The notes under the pieces are model-generated. The model was not told the origin of the DNA and did no database searches. It worked only from the letters and a program-made list of their open reading frames with translations. The translations under genes and the position numbers were made by a program. A DNA stretch of 64,000 nucleotides from an uncultured Nitrosomonadaceae bacterium (GTDB taxonomy: Bacteria > Pseudomonadota > Gammaproteobacteria > Burkholderiales > Nitrosomonadaceae), in contig CALSMH010000001.1 of assembly GCA_943787405.1 (NCBI GenBank), positions 248,001-312,000 of the forward strand. Reading direction: 5' to 3'. Positions 9,171 through 18,962 of the stretch are shown here, in pieces. Position 1 is the stretch's first letter; each line of letters begins with the position of its first letter.

Positions 9171-10526
9171 AAATAATTTTCCTGGATTTAGTATGTTGTT
9201 TGGGTCAAAAACCTGTTTAATATTCTTCATTAAATTCATCGTTGTTGGATCAATCTCCTTGTCAACATAGGCACGCTTCTCTCTTCCAATGCCATGCTCT
9301 CCTGATAGTGTACCATTAAGGCTAATTACCAAATCAAAAATTTCATTTAGACAGCTTGTGGCTCGATCCATTTCTTTCGTATTGTCTGGGTCTACCAGTA
9401 GGTTTACATGAATATTTCCATTCCCAGCATGACCAAAATTAACATTACTAATCTGATGTTGTAAACTTAACTTAGTAAGTCCATTCAGAAACTCAGGTAG
9501 CGTAGAAACTGGTACCACTACATCTTCGTTAATTTTCTTTGGTGCAATATCCCTCAGTAATGGTGATAGTGCCTTGCGTATTTGCCACAAATTTTCAGTA
9601 TCTGTGACTCGCTCAGCTTGTAATAGCCCTTCATTCTGGCAGGCTGAGAGTATGGCAATACTGGCCTCATTAACTTCACGAGAAGACCCATCAACTTCGA
9701 TCATCAGCATTGCAGCACTGTCATCTGGCAGTATTTCTGGAGAGTGGCTGCGAATAAGATTAAGTGAGCCTTTATCCAGAAATTCAAGTGCACTAGGAAT
9801 TTGAGGAAGAGACATAATTGAGACTATTGCTGCGGCACAACTTGAGGTATTACGGAAATGTGCAACTAGCCCACCAATAGATTCTGGTAAAGGGGTAAGT
9901 TTTAGTGTTGCTTCTGTAATTACAGCTAATGTCCCCTCAGAACCAATCAGAAGCCTTGTTAGATCATAGCCAACCACACCTTTAGTAGTGTAACAACCAG
10001 TCTTTATATTTTCGCCCTTTCCTGTTACCGCTTTCACCCCCAACACATGATCACGAGTGGTTCCGTATTTTACTGCGTGAGGGCCGCCTGCAGAGGTGGC
10101 AAGGTTCCCACCAATGCTGGAATATGCTGCGCTAGAAGGGTCGGGCGGCCAAAAGAACCCATGAGGTCTGACCGTGTCTTGCACTGTCTGATTGAGTACG
10201 CCCGGCTCAGTTACAATCACACGGTTAGCAGGATCGACTACATTAATTCGTAACATACGTTCCAGTGATAGAGCTATTCCACCTTGTTCGGGTATGCTCC
10301 CCCCCGCAGTTCCTGTACCGCGCCCACGTGGGGTGAGTGGAACTTTATGTTTATTACATAGTAAAACTATGGCCTGAATTTCGTCGGTGGTAAGTGGAAA
10401 TGCCACTATATCAGGCGGGTATATTTTTTGGCTATTATCGTAAGCGTAAGCATAACAATCTACCGGATCTGTATAAATTCGATCGGGGGGCAACAAAGAC
10501 TGAATTTGGGCAAGAAAAGTATTCAT
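9156..10526 (-). CDS. FAD-linked oxidase, GlcD / D-lactate dehydrogenase family
   Basis: A flavoprotein dehydrogenase for a 2-hydroxy acid such as D-lactate or glycolate. The 456-residue protein has the PCMH-type FAD domain (PLTPRGRGTGTAGG near 62-75, PPDPSSAAYSSIGGN near 125, LLIGSEGTLAVITEA near 195-209) and the C-terminal cap with NFGHAGNGNIHVNL, SGEHGIGREKR and the terminal DPNNILNPGKLF. These are family signatures; the substrate cannot be told from sequence. Unlike the second GlcD in this window it stands alone, without glcE or glcF. It converges on the SCO gene with a 15-base overlap and is divergent from rsmI. Confidence 0.88.
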   Translation of the reverse strand: MNTFLAQIQSLLPPDRIYTDPVDCYAYAYDNSQKIYPPDIVAFPLTTDEIQAIVLLCNKHKVPLTPRGRGTGTAGGSIPEQGGIALSLERMLRINVVDPANRVIVTEPGVLNQTVQDTVRPHGFFWPPDPSSAAYSSIGGNLATSAGGPHAVKYGTTRDHVLGVKAVTGKGENIKTGCYTTKGVVGYDLTRLLIGSEGTLAVITEATLKLTPLPESIGGLVAHFRNTSSCAAAIVSIMSLPQIPSALEFLDKGSLNLIRSHSPEILPDDSAAMLMIEVDGSSREVNEASIAILSACQNEGLLQAERVTDTENLWQIRKALSPLLRDIAPKKINEDVVVPVSTLPEFLNGLTKLSLQHQISNVNFGHAGNGNIHVNLLVDPDNTKEMDRATSCLNEIFDLVISLNGTLSGEHGIGREKRAYVDKEIDPTTMNLMKNIKQVFDPNNILNPGKLFLQDS

Positions 10527-10625
10527 TAATAATTATTTACCATGCTGAATGGGAAATGCCGTCTAGCTATCGTATAGTATGTTGAACATTACCAAAAAAT
10601 TAATATGAACCTTATATAACTAGAA

Positions 10626-11477
10626 ATGATACAAGAAAGCACATTATATGTTGTTGCCACTCCGATTGGAAACCTGAGAGATATTAGTCTGCGTGCGCTA
10701 GATGTACTCATGGCAGTTGATGTAATCGCTGCTGAAGATACTAGGAACTCGAGAAAATTACTGGTTCACCACTCAATTACCAAAAAGATGATAGCTTTGC
10801 ATCAGCACAATGAACGCGCAGCCTCAAAGAAAATTTTAGGTCTGCTTGAGGCAGGAAAATCCGTTGCTTATATTACTGATGTTGGCACACCAGGAATCTC
10901 TGATCCCGGTGCAATTCTAGTTAATCTGGCAAGAGAGAAGTATTGCGTGGTGCCGGTGCCTGGGGCTAATGCTGCATTATGTGCCCTATCCGCAGCCGGA
11001 ATTTCAACAGCACATTTCTTATTTTACGGGTTTCTTCCTGCTTCAAAAGGTACACGCAGACGCAAACTAGAAGAAATAAAATCATCACCATACGTTCTGG
11101 TATTTTATGAAGCGCCGCACCGTATTCTTGATTGTATTGAGGATTTAACTGAAGTTCTGGGAGCAGATCGAGAAATAACTATAGGTAGGGAACTGACGAA
11201 ATTATTCGAGACAATTCACACTTGTGCCTTGGGTGATGCGTTAGTCTGGCTAAATGCAGATACTAACCAACAGAGGGGTGAATTTGTACTAATTGTTTCT
11301 GGTGCAGAAGTACCGGATAAAAGCAGGATTAGTAATCAGGCCGAACACACCCTAAAATTACTATTAAAGGAGTTGCCTTTAAAGCAGGCAGTAAAGCTCA
11401 CATCAGATATTACTAATGAAAATAAAAATCAATTATATAAAATGGCTTTGTTATTGAAAGAAGGTGAAGGAAATTAA
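10626..11477 (+). CDS. rsmI: 16S rRNA (cytidine(1402)-2'-O)-methyltransferase
   Basis: RsmI methylates the 2'-O of C1402 in the ribosomal decoding centre. The 283-residue protein starts with LYVVATPIGNLRDISLRAL (residues 7-25) and continues with AAEDTRNSRKLL, VAYITDVGTPGISDPGA near 78-94 and VPGANA, which are the SAM-binding and family motifs of the tetrapyrrole-methylase fold. The segment LVFYEAPHRI lies near 158. Length is normal (E. coli 286). Its 3' end converges on the Nudix gene. Confidence 0.95.
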   Translation: MIQESTLYVVATPIGNLRDISLRALDVLMAVDVIAAEDTRNSRKLLVHHSITKKMIALHQHNERAASKKILGLLEAGKSVAYITDVGTPGISDPGAILVNLAREKYCVVPVPGANAALCALSAAGISTAHFLFYGFLPASKGTRRRKLEEIKSSPYVLVFYEAPHRILDCIEDLTEVLGADREITIGRELTKLFETIHTCALGDALVWLNADTNQQRGEFVLIVSGAEVPDKSRISNQAEHTLKLLLKELPLKQAVKLTSDITNENKNQLYKMALLLKEGEGN

Positions 11478-11534
11478 TGTTTAGAATTTCTTTTCCTAAA
11501 TAATTTAATTCATATATGTACTGTGAAATTACTA

Positions 11535-12074
11535 TTAACGATTTATATTTTCTAAAGTATCTAAATAGAAATTAGGCTGGCCTGCATGACATTCCTTAAA
11601 ATAACGTTTTAAAGGAATGCTTATAACACGGAAGGCCATTTCATCCCAAGGAACATCTTCCTCTTTAAAAAGCTTTACATCTAGACTTTCAATTCCCGGT
11701 TCAAAATTTAAGTCTAGTAACTCTGCTAGAAATAAAAAATATACCTGATTTATATTAGGAAGATTATAAACAGTATAGAGATTGCCAATTTTTACCCGGG
11801 CATTAGCTTCTTCCATAGTTTCACGGGCAGCAGCTTGTTCTAAGGTTTCAGCATTTTCCATAAACCCAGCAGGTAAAGTCCAGAGACCATGACGAGGATC
11901 AATGGCCCTACGGCACAGCAACACCTTATTTTCCCATCTTGGTATGCAACCTACCACCATTTTGGGATTATGGTAATGAATGATATTGCATGCTGGGCAT
12001 ACATGGCGGGGAAGTGTGTCACCTTCCGGGACACGAATATCTACAAGGGTTCCGCAGTTACTACAATATTTCAT
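11535..12074 (-). CDS. Nudix hydrolase with N-terminal zinc ribbon
   Basis: Nudix enzymes cleave nucleoside diphosphates linked to another group, such as ADP-ribose or NADH. Residues 1-37 form a zinc ribbon (CSNCG at 4-8, CPAC near 26-29). The Nudix box runs from Gly 90 or so: GFMENAETLEQAAARE, then TMEEA, matching the G-x5-E-x7-REUxEE pattern. Length is 179, too short for the full NudC fold, so ADP-ribose or a related compound is a more likely substrate than NADH; this is inference. It is convergent with rsmI and divergent from nadE, and a link to NAD turnover beside nadE is possible. Confidence 0.88.
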   Translation of the reverse strand: MKYCSNCGTLVDIRVPEGDTLPRHVCPACNIIHYHNPKMVVGCIPRWENKVLLCRRAIDPRHGLWTLPAGFMENAETLEQAAARETMEEANARVKIGNLYTVYNLPNINQVYFLFLAELLDLNFEPGIESLDVKLFKEEDVPWDEMAFRVISIPLKRYFKECHAGQPNFYLDTLENINR

Positions 12075-12260
12075 CTAAATATCTCAGTGTGACAGGCCGC
12101 GCATAAAATTGAATTACCAATGTTATCTTAACACGTAGAAATATGTTCTTTTACAGTCGCTACTAATGAGGAAAATATAAGTTAATATTGTATCCGCGCA
12201 GGAAATTTAATTCTGATATGATCTGTTATATATTTAATAAATCAAGTCAAATATTTCACC

Positions 12261-13877
12261 ATGAGAATCGCCATTGCCCAGATAAATTGTACAGTAGGCG
12301 ACCTTACTGGCAATGCTAAGAAGATTTTAGACTACACCAATCAGGCCAAAAGCAAGGGTTCGTCATTGGTGATCACACCTGAATTATGCTTATCCGGTTG
12401 TCCTACAGAAGACATACTGTTGCGAGACGAGTTCCGTAAGGCCTGCATAAAGACGCTTGATAATCTAGTAAAAGAAATAAATGGGATCTCCCTATTATTG
12501 GGACACCCTTACTTTATCAATGACCATATTTACAATGCTGCTTCATTAATTTGTAATGGAAAAATTGTTTCTACATATTTTAAGAACGACCTCCTAAATG
12601 ATAATTTATTTCGGGAAAATCGTTATTTTAAGGCCGGTTCGGATAACTGTATTTTTAGTGTTGAGGGAATAAAATTTGGAGTAAATATATCCACCGATAT
12701 ATGGAAAGAAACTAATGTAATTTCTGCTAAAGAGGAAGGGGCTAAAGTATTAATACTATTATGTGCCACACCTTATCATTCTAACAAGCTATCCCTTTTT
12801 CATAAGATGGTATGTCAGCGTTCTCATAAAATAGGAATAGCAATTATTTGTGTAAATTTAGTAGGTGGGCAGGATGAATTAATATTTGATGGCGCTTCTT
12901 TTGTAACAAATAACAAAGGTGATCTCACTAATCAGTTTGATGAATTTACTGAAACGCTAGGCCTGATTGAATTTAAGAATGGTGCTCCTGCTAAGGGGAT
13001 AATCCCGAAATTAAGAATTGAAGAAGAAAGTATTTACAGGGCACTCTGCCTTGGAGTGAGAGATTATATTGATAAAAATAATTTTACTAGTGTATTGCTT
13101 GGCCTATCCGGAGGAGTTGATTCCTCCCTTACGCTAGCAATTGCAGTTGATGCTTTGGGCCCTGATAGGGTATGGGCAGTAATGATGCCATCAGAATATA
13201 CGGCTGATATAAGTATGGAGGATTCACGAACTATATCTAAATCTCTTGGTATTCGTTACAGCGAATTCTCAATTAAATCAATGTTTGACCAATTTTCAAA
13301 TTCACTTATGAACGAGTTTTGGGCAGATCAAAAAAATAATGATATGGGAGTTGCTGAGGAAAATATACAGGCGCGTATTCGTGGAACCATTTTAATGGCA
13401 CTATCAAATAAATACGGTTCTATTGTACTTACAACTGGTAATAAGTCTGAAATGGCAACAGGGTATTGTACGCTTTATGGTGATATGGCAGGTGGGTTTG
13501 CGGTACTAAAGGATATAAGTAAAACCATGGTTTATAGGCTTTGTGAGTATCGTAATAGTTTAAGTATGGTAATTCCAAAGCGTGTTATTCAGCGCGCACC
13601 CTCAGCGGAATTGCGCCCTGATCAGACAGACCAGGACAGTCTTCCTTCTTACGATGTTATTGATGGAATTATTGAGGCATATGTAGAGAAAAGTAAATCA
13701 TTAAATGAAATTATTGGTATGGGCTATTCCAAAGTTGATGTGCGGCATATCGTAAATTTAATTTGTAAAAATGAGTACAAACGACGTCAATCCCCTATGG
13801 GAATTTGTATTGAACAACATAGTTTCAGTAGGGATTGGCACTATCCGATAACGTCAAAATATAAAGATGAGGTGTGA
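12261..13877 (+). CDS. nadE: NAD synthetase, two-domain type with a defective glutaminase domain
   Basis: NadE amidates deamido-NAD to NAD. The 538-residue protein has an N-terminal nitrilase-like glutaminase domain (1-265) and a C-terminal synthetase domain (about 266-538). The synthetase motifs are intact: SGGVDSS at 283-289, TTGNKSEMATGY, LRPDQTDQDSLPSYD. In the glutaminase domain the Glu (ITPELCLSG, Glu 41) and Lys (YFKND, Lys 108) are kept, but the catalytic Cys of the usual ICED motif is Ser 144 (NISTDIW, codon TCC at 12690-12692), and the LPNYGVFDE-like stretch is degraded to LLNDNLFRE. The enzyme should therefore use free ammonia rather than glutamine. It is 102 bases upstream of glnB. 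Confidence 0.93.
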   Translation: MRIAIAQINCTVGDLTGNAKKILDYTNQAKSKGSSLVITPELCLSGCPTEDILLRDEFRKACIKTLDNLVKEINGISLLLGHPYFINDHIYNAASLICNGKIVSTYFKNDLLNDNLFRENRYFKAGSDNCIFSVEGIKFGVNISTDIWKETNVISAKEEGAKVLILLCATPYHSNKLSLFHKMVCQRSHKIGIAIICVNLVGGQDELIFDGASFVTNNKGDLTNQFDEFTETLGLIEFKNGAPAKGIIPKLRIEEESIYRALCLGVRDYIDKNNFTSVLLGLSGGVDSSLTLAIAVDALGPDRVWAVMMPSEYTADISMEDSRTISKSLGIRYSEFSIKSMFDQFSNSLMNEFWADQKNNDMGVAEENIQARIRGTILMALSNKYGSIVLTTGNKSEMATGYCTLYGDMAGGFAVLKDISKTMVYRLCEYRNSLSMVIPKRVIQRAPSAELRPDQTDQDSLPSYDVIDGIIEAYVEKSKSLNEIIGMGYSKVDVRHIVNLICKNEYKRRQSPMGICIEQHSFSRDWHYPITSKYKDEV

Positions 13878-13964
13878 CTGATTACTAAATTTTTATAGAT
13901 TCAGAATAAGATTCATAAGTCTTTATATGATCATCCTAATATACAAGTTAAATTATTAATCTAA

Positions 13965-14318
<354 letters not shown>

Positions 14319-14533
14319 TTTTGCTAATAACAGTTAAAAATAGCGCCATAAATCTTTAATTCAAAGTATAGATATGAATTTATTAATCGCTAGTTGTTTA
14401 GGATTATTTTTTGCCTTATAAAGTGTTGTGTAGAAAATATTCCAGATTGTCCATTATTATATTTTCAGGGTTATTATCTTTAGACTTTTCGAAGTACCGT
14501 GAAACTTAGTATGAGAGGGGACCTCAAATAAGT

Positions 14534-16039
14534 ATGAAAATAAATTTTGTAATGATGATGCTATTAATTATATTTGCAAAGAATATTTTTGCAAATGACT
14601 TGCCTGACCTGGGCGATTCATCTCAGGCTACTATTTCTCCGTATGAAGAGAGGCAAATTGGTCTGCAAATAATGTCTCAAATCCGTGCTGATAGTAGGTA
14701 CCTTGATGATGCTGAAATAGCTGGGTATCTCACTAATTTGGGGTATAAGCTAATTTTATCTTCAAATGAAGCTCATCCAGATCAAGCGTTCGAATTTTTT
14801 GCTATTCGGGACTCGTCAATCAATGCTTTCGCTTTGCCGGGGGGGTTCATGGGTTTTAACAGCGGACTTATACTTGCATCTCAGAGTGAATCAGAATTAG
14901 CGGGAGTGATGGCACATGAAATATCACATGTCACGCAAAAACATCTTGCCCGCATGATTTCAGATCAAAAATATACTCTGCTGACTACACTGGGATCTAT
15001 AGCGCTTGCGCTTCTGGCAGCACGAGCAAATTCACAAGCAGGCACTGCAATTATGGCTACTTCTCAAGCTATTACAGCTCAGTCACAATTAAACTTTACT
15101 CGTGCAAATGAAAAAGAAGCAGATCGAATTGGCTTAGGTGTACTGATGCAGGCCGGATTTAATCCTGATGGTATGGCAGATTTTTTTGGACGCTTACAGA
15201 AAGCTGGTAGATTCCAAGATAATGGGGCACCTTCTTATCTACGTACTCACCCACTGACTTATGAGCGTATAGCTGACATGGAGAATCGAACTCAAGATTT
15301 ACCTTATAAGCAAGTTCCTGATAGCATTGATTATCAATTAGTCCGTTCTAAGCTGCGGGCATCGGAGGGAAAGCCAGAAGAGGCAGTGAAGTATTTTGAA
15401 TCTAACCTGAAAGAGAGGCGTTATAGTAATGAGACGGCAGAACGATATGGACTAATAAGTGCTTTATTGCGGGAAGGAAATAATGTGCAGGCAGATAAGG
15501 AATTGACACTACTTTATGAGTCTCCTCATTATGACACAATGATTAAATTACAAGAAAATCATCTTCTAGGGAATCTGGTTCAGATTGAACAGAAAAGATT
15601 ATACTCAAGCGCAATGATTGAAACGCTTGCAGCTCGTGTCAAATTCTCTGTTGGTCTTCATTCAGAAGGCCTCCGTATTTATAAGGCGGCGTTAATAATT
15701 TATCCACAGCATCGAGCATTGATCTATGATTATGCTGCCGCTTTATTATATGACGGATCTCAAAAAGAGGCGCTTAAATTCATAAACCATCAACTGCGGT
15801 TTACACCTAATGATATAAGCTTATATCAATTACAAGCTCAAGCTTATCAAGCAGATGGGAATACAATGTTACTACATCGTGCATTAGCAGAATCTTATAT
15901 TCTTCAGGGAGATTTTCCTAGGGCAATCAACCAATTAGAACTTGCATTGAGTAGCGAGGATGGGGATTTTTATGAGATATCTAGTGCGGAATCTCGTCTT
16001 AAAGAGATTCGACGCCGATTATCATTTTCTGAAGAATAA
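14534..16039 (+). CDS. Periplasmic M48 metalloprotease with TPR domain (BepA family)
   Basis: BepA-type proteases degrade or assist stalled outer-membrane proteins during LPS transport and BAM-dependent assembly. The 501-residue protein has a signal peptide (about 1-20, ending IFA), the zinc motif HEISH near 127-131 with a glycine-rich NAFALPGGFMGFNSG segment before it and the third ligand in NEKEADRIGL near 200, then TPR-like helices from about 300 to the C-terminus. This order and length match BepA (487 residues in E. coli). It stands alone between glnB and the TerC-like gene. Confidence 0.9.
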   Translation: MKINFVMMMLLIIFAKNIFANDLPDLGDSSQATISPYEERQIGLQIMSQIRADSRYLDDAEIAGYLTNLGYKLILSSNEAHPDQAFEFFAIRDSSINAFALPGGFMGFNSGLILASQSESELAGVMAHEISHVTQKHLARMISDQKYTLLTTLGSIALALLAARANSQAGTAIMATSQAITAQSQLNFTRANEKEADRIGLGVLMQAGFNPDGMADFFGRLQKAGRFQDNGAPSYLRTHPLTYERIADMENRTQDLPYKQVPDSIDYQLVRSKLRASEGKPEEAVKYFESNLKERRYSNETAERYGLISALLREGNNVQADKELTLLYESPHYDTMIKLQENHLLGNLVQIEQKRLYSSAMIETLAARVKFSVGLHSEGLRIYKAALIIYPQHRALIYDYAAALLYDGSQKEALKFINHQLRFTPNDISLYQLQAQAYQADGNTMLLHRALAESYILQGDFPRAINQLELALSSEDGDFYEISSAESRLKEIRRRLSFSEE

Positions 16040-16158
16040 GTACTAGTACTATTGATTGCGTTTATAGTTTAAGGTTTATGATCCATCTATTGCTAACAGA
16101 AATTTTGTATGGGCTGTTTCTGCTTATGTTGCCGGAGTAATAATCTTTTAAGGTTTAC

Positions 16159-16839
16159 TTAATTTTTTAGTGATCTGGCTGCCAGCAGCTTCCCAGTTAT
16201 TACTATTATAAGAGTACCACAAACCGGTGAGAACCAGTGTAAAAAGAGTGCGTTGGCACTTACCCATTCATTGATAGCCACATCAGTTATTGCCATATCA
16301 CCCGCTATCCATCCAAGTAGTCCAGCACCAACGATGATGATAATTGGAAAACGATCCATTAGTCTCATTATTAGTTTACTACCCCAGACAATAATCGGCA
16401 CACTGACTATTAGGCCGAAGATTACTAAACCAACGCTGTCTTTGGCTGCACCGGCGATTGCTATGACATTGTCTAAACTCATTACAATATCAGCAATAAT
16501 GATAGTTTTTATTGCGCCCAGCAATGTTGTGCTGGCATCTATTTCATGTGTGCTATTTTCTGATTCAGGTTGAAGTAGCTTGATTCCAATCCAGACTAGC
16601 AACAGGGCCCCGATGATTTTTAGGAAGGGAATCGTCAGTAAAGTAAGTGCAAATGAGATTAGGAATACACGCAGGGTGATAGCACCAAATACTCCCCAAA
16701 AAATACCCCGGTTACGTTGATCTTCTGGTAGTCGTCGACAGGCGAGTGCTATTACAATTGCATTGTCACCACCAAGCACTATGTCAATAGCAATAATTTG
16801 TAATACTGCGACCCAGAATTCTGGGCTAGCGATGTCCAT
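16159..16839 (-). CDS. TerC family integral membrane protein
   Basis: TerC proteins are multi-pass membrane proteins implicated in metal (mainly manganese) export and metalation of secreted proteins. The 226-residue protein has about seven helices and the two family repeats with acidic residues in the membrane: IDIVLGGDNAIVIALA near 19-34 and ADIVMSLDNVIAIAGAA near 117-133. This is the short YjbE/YkoY-like form without a CBS domain. It is not in an operon that explains it. The substrate is not predicted by the sequence. Confidence 0.88.
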   Translation of the reverse strand: MDIASPEFWVAVLQIIAIDIVLGGDNAIVIALACRRLPEDQRNRGIFWGVFGAITLRVFLISFALTLLTIPFLKIIGALLLVWIGIKLLQPESENSTHEIDASTTLLGAIKTIIIADIVMSLDNVIAIAGAAKDSVGLVIFGLIVSVPIIVWGSKLIMRLMDRFPIIIIVGAGLLGWIAGDMAITDVAINEWVSANALFLHWFSPVCGTLIIVITGKLLAARSLKN

Positions 16840-16889
16840 TCATAGATCTCAAAAAATTTTTACTTTATTTTAATACTAATCTCATTAGT

Positions 16890-17135
16890 TTAAAGCCAGT
16901 CTTCTTTTGCTTTGTTAAGCGCGTCTTGTAAGGTTTCTTCAGAAAGGTCATTCAGACAGTTGGACAACATTTCAGCAGCCTCATAATTTCCTTCTGGCAA
17001 TTTTCTACAGTCCAGATTAGCGATAAAGACTGCTGCTGCGCCTGTTGTTTTGAGTAAACTTTGACGTTCGTTCATAAGTATTTCAATCTCAGCTTGTAGC
17101 ATAGAAGCTTCTAGTTCTTGTTTCGTATGATTCAT
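16890..17135 (-). CDS. Small unknown protein, 81 residues
   Basis: I do not recognise a family. The protein is acidic and mostly helical, with an N-terminal segment rich in Glu, Leu and Met (residues 1-30, coiled-coil-like) and a later helix ending in DALNKAKEDWL. Two cysteines (about 43 and 64) are present. There is no signal peptide or membrane helix. The frame looks real because GGGGAGA lies nine bases before the ATG and codon use resembles the neighbours. It lies upstream of the TerC-like gene on the same strand, 50 bases apart, so the two may be co-transcribed. Confidence 0.6.
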   Translation of the reverse strand: MNHTKQELEASMLQAEIEILMNERQSLLKTTGAAAVFIANLDCRKLPEGNYEAAEMLSNCLNDLSEETLQDALNKAKEDWL

Positions 17136-17582
17136 TATCTTTCTCCCCGTGTTCTTTTGCAGTGCATCAGTATATGCAATATAACAGAATCAGAATCAGT
17201 GTATAGATGAAGTCAATGCTAATACTTGTTTGCTTCACGGTCTTATATATCAGACTCATATTAATGTATCTATTTGTTAACCTTAGGTGGCTAGTAGAGA
17301 TAAATTTCCTATTTAGTATTTTCAGTATTAGCAGAAGATACTAGTATTCTATTATCATTTAAAAGCTTATAGGCTGAGATACTTGCGCATTCTGGAAAGA
17401 GTGTTGGCTTTGGGAGCAGGGATCGAGAGGAAGGCTACATACACTTAGTAGATTACGCAGCACTTAATGTTACTTATAATAACAAGCAAAGTCATTAATT
17501 CTTATTTAGATCGTGATAAGGTGGCGGCGAGAGAAAGTTGTTACTTTAAAAGAAGACGAGGCTTAACTTTATCTAGCTCATC
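17136..17582. other. 447-base gene-free stretch downstream of fumC
   Basis: No frame of reasonable length with a ribosome binding site is seen on either strand. The left end should carry the promoter of the 81-residue gene, where a TATATT-like box lies about 35 bases before its start. I see no strong hairpin, tRNA or repeat. Confidence 0.6.
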
Positions 17583-18962
17583 TCACACCATATTTTTTGG
17601 ATCTACCCATGCATCAAATTGCTCTAACGTTATATAACCTGACGTAATCGCAGCCTCTCTTAAAGTTGTACCTTCAATGTATGCCTTTTTGGAAATTTCA
17701 GCTGCTTTGTCGTAACCGATATGTGGGTTAAGTGCTGTTACCAGCATTAGTGAATCATTCATTAGCTTATTAATATTTTCAACATTAGCCCTTATTCCCA
17801 GCGCACAGTTTTTGTTGAAGCTCAAAATCCCATCTGATAACAGGCGTACACTTTGTAGAAAATTGTTGATTATGAGTGGCTTCATCGCATTGAGCTCAAA
17901 ATTCCCCATAGCTCCACCCATATTGATAGCCACATCGTTACCCATAACTTGGCAACATAGCATGATCAATGCCTCTGATTGAGTAGGGTTGACCTTACCT
18001 GGCATTATGGAGCTACCAGGTTCATTTTCAGGAATCTTTAGTTCTCCAATGCCACATCTGGGGCCAGATGCTAGCCAGCGAATATCATTAGAAATTTTTA
18101 TCAAAGATACGGCAAGAGTTTTAAGTGCGCCGTGTGTATTAACCAGCGCGTCATTTGCAGCCAATGATTCGAACTTATTAGGTGAAGTAATAAATGGCAG
18201 GTTTGTTTGCTTTACCAATTCAGCTGCTGTTCTTTCAGAAAATTCAGAATGAGTATTTAGGCCAGTACCTACTGCTGTACCACCAAGCGCCAATTCACAT
18301 AAATGAGGGAGGGATGACTCCAGGTGATCCATCGCATGATCTAGTTGAGATACATAACCTGAAAACTCCTGCCCCAGAGTAAGTGGCGTGGCATCTTGTA
18401 AATGTGTGCGCCCGATTTTTATGACGCTTGAAAATTCTTTTACCTTGGTATCAAGAGTTTGGCGTAGTGCACAAATGGCAGGTTTTAACCTATCTTCAAT
18501 AGTTTGTATTGCTGCAATATGCATTGCTGTTGGAAATACATCATTAGACGACTGTCCTTTATTTACCTCGTCGTTAGGGTGAATTTTACGACTAGTGCCA
18601 CGTTCACCGCCGAGTAGTTCAGAAGCGCGGTTTGCCAATACTTCATTCATATTCATGTTTGTTTGTGTGCCGGACCCAGTCTGCCATATTACTAATGGGA
18701 ACTCATTTTCATGACGACCCTCGATCACTTCATCAGCAGCCTGAATGATAGCAGCGGCACTATCTGAACTGAGTAGCCCCAAGTCATTATTTACTTTAGC
18801 GGTAATGCGTTTAACTAGGGCAAGTGCACTTATTAGTTCATATGGCATTCTCTCATTTGAGATTCTAAAATTCTGTAAAGAACGCTGCGTTTGTGCTCCC
18901 CACAATGATTTGGCAGGCACCTGTACCATCCCCATACTATCTTTTTCTTCGCGGTAGCTCAT
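17583..18962 (-). CDS. fumC: Fumarate hydratase class II
   Basis: FumC interconverts fumarate and malate in the citric acid cycle without an iron-sulfur cluster. The 459-residue protein has all signatures of the aspartase/fumarase superfamily: SGTQTNMN near 98, [16 protein letters not shown] near 184-199, [10 protein letters not shown] near 228 and the mobile-loop motif [11 protein letters not shown] near 315-325. Length is normal. Its start overlaps the phoU stop by four bases (ATGA), so it is translationally coupled to phoU in an rpiA-phoU-fumC run. Confidence 0.97.
   Translation of the reverse strand: MSYREEKDSMGMVQVPAKSLWGAQTQRSLQNFRISNERMPYELISALALVKRITAKVNNDLGLLSSDSAAAIIQAADEVIEGRHENEFPLVIWQTGSGTQTNMNMNEVLANRASELLGGERGTSRKIHPNDEVNKGQSSNDVFPTAMHIAAIQTIEDRLKPAICALRQTLDTKVKEFSSVIKIGRTHLQDATPLTLGQEFSGYVSQLDHAMDHLESSLPHLCELALGGTAVGTGLNTHSEFSERTAAELVKQTNLPFITSPNKFESLAANDALVNTHGALKTLAVSLIKISNDIRWLASGPRCGIGELKIPENEPGSSIMPGKVNPTQSEALIMLCCQVMGNDVAINMGGAMGNFELNAMKPLIINNFLQSVRLLSDGILSFNKNCALGIRANVENINKLMNDSLMLVTALNPHIGYDKAAEISKKAYIEGTTLREAAITSGYITLEQFDAWVDPKNMV

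Noticed and set aside
14373-14420. 15-codon hydrophobic frame before the BepA-like gene
   Set aside because: No ribosome site and too short to judge; likely chance.
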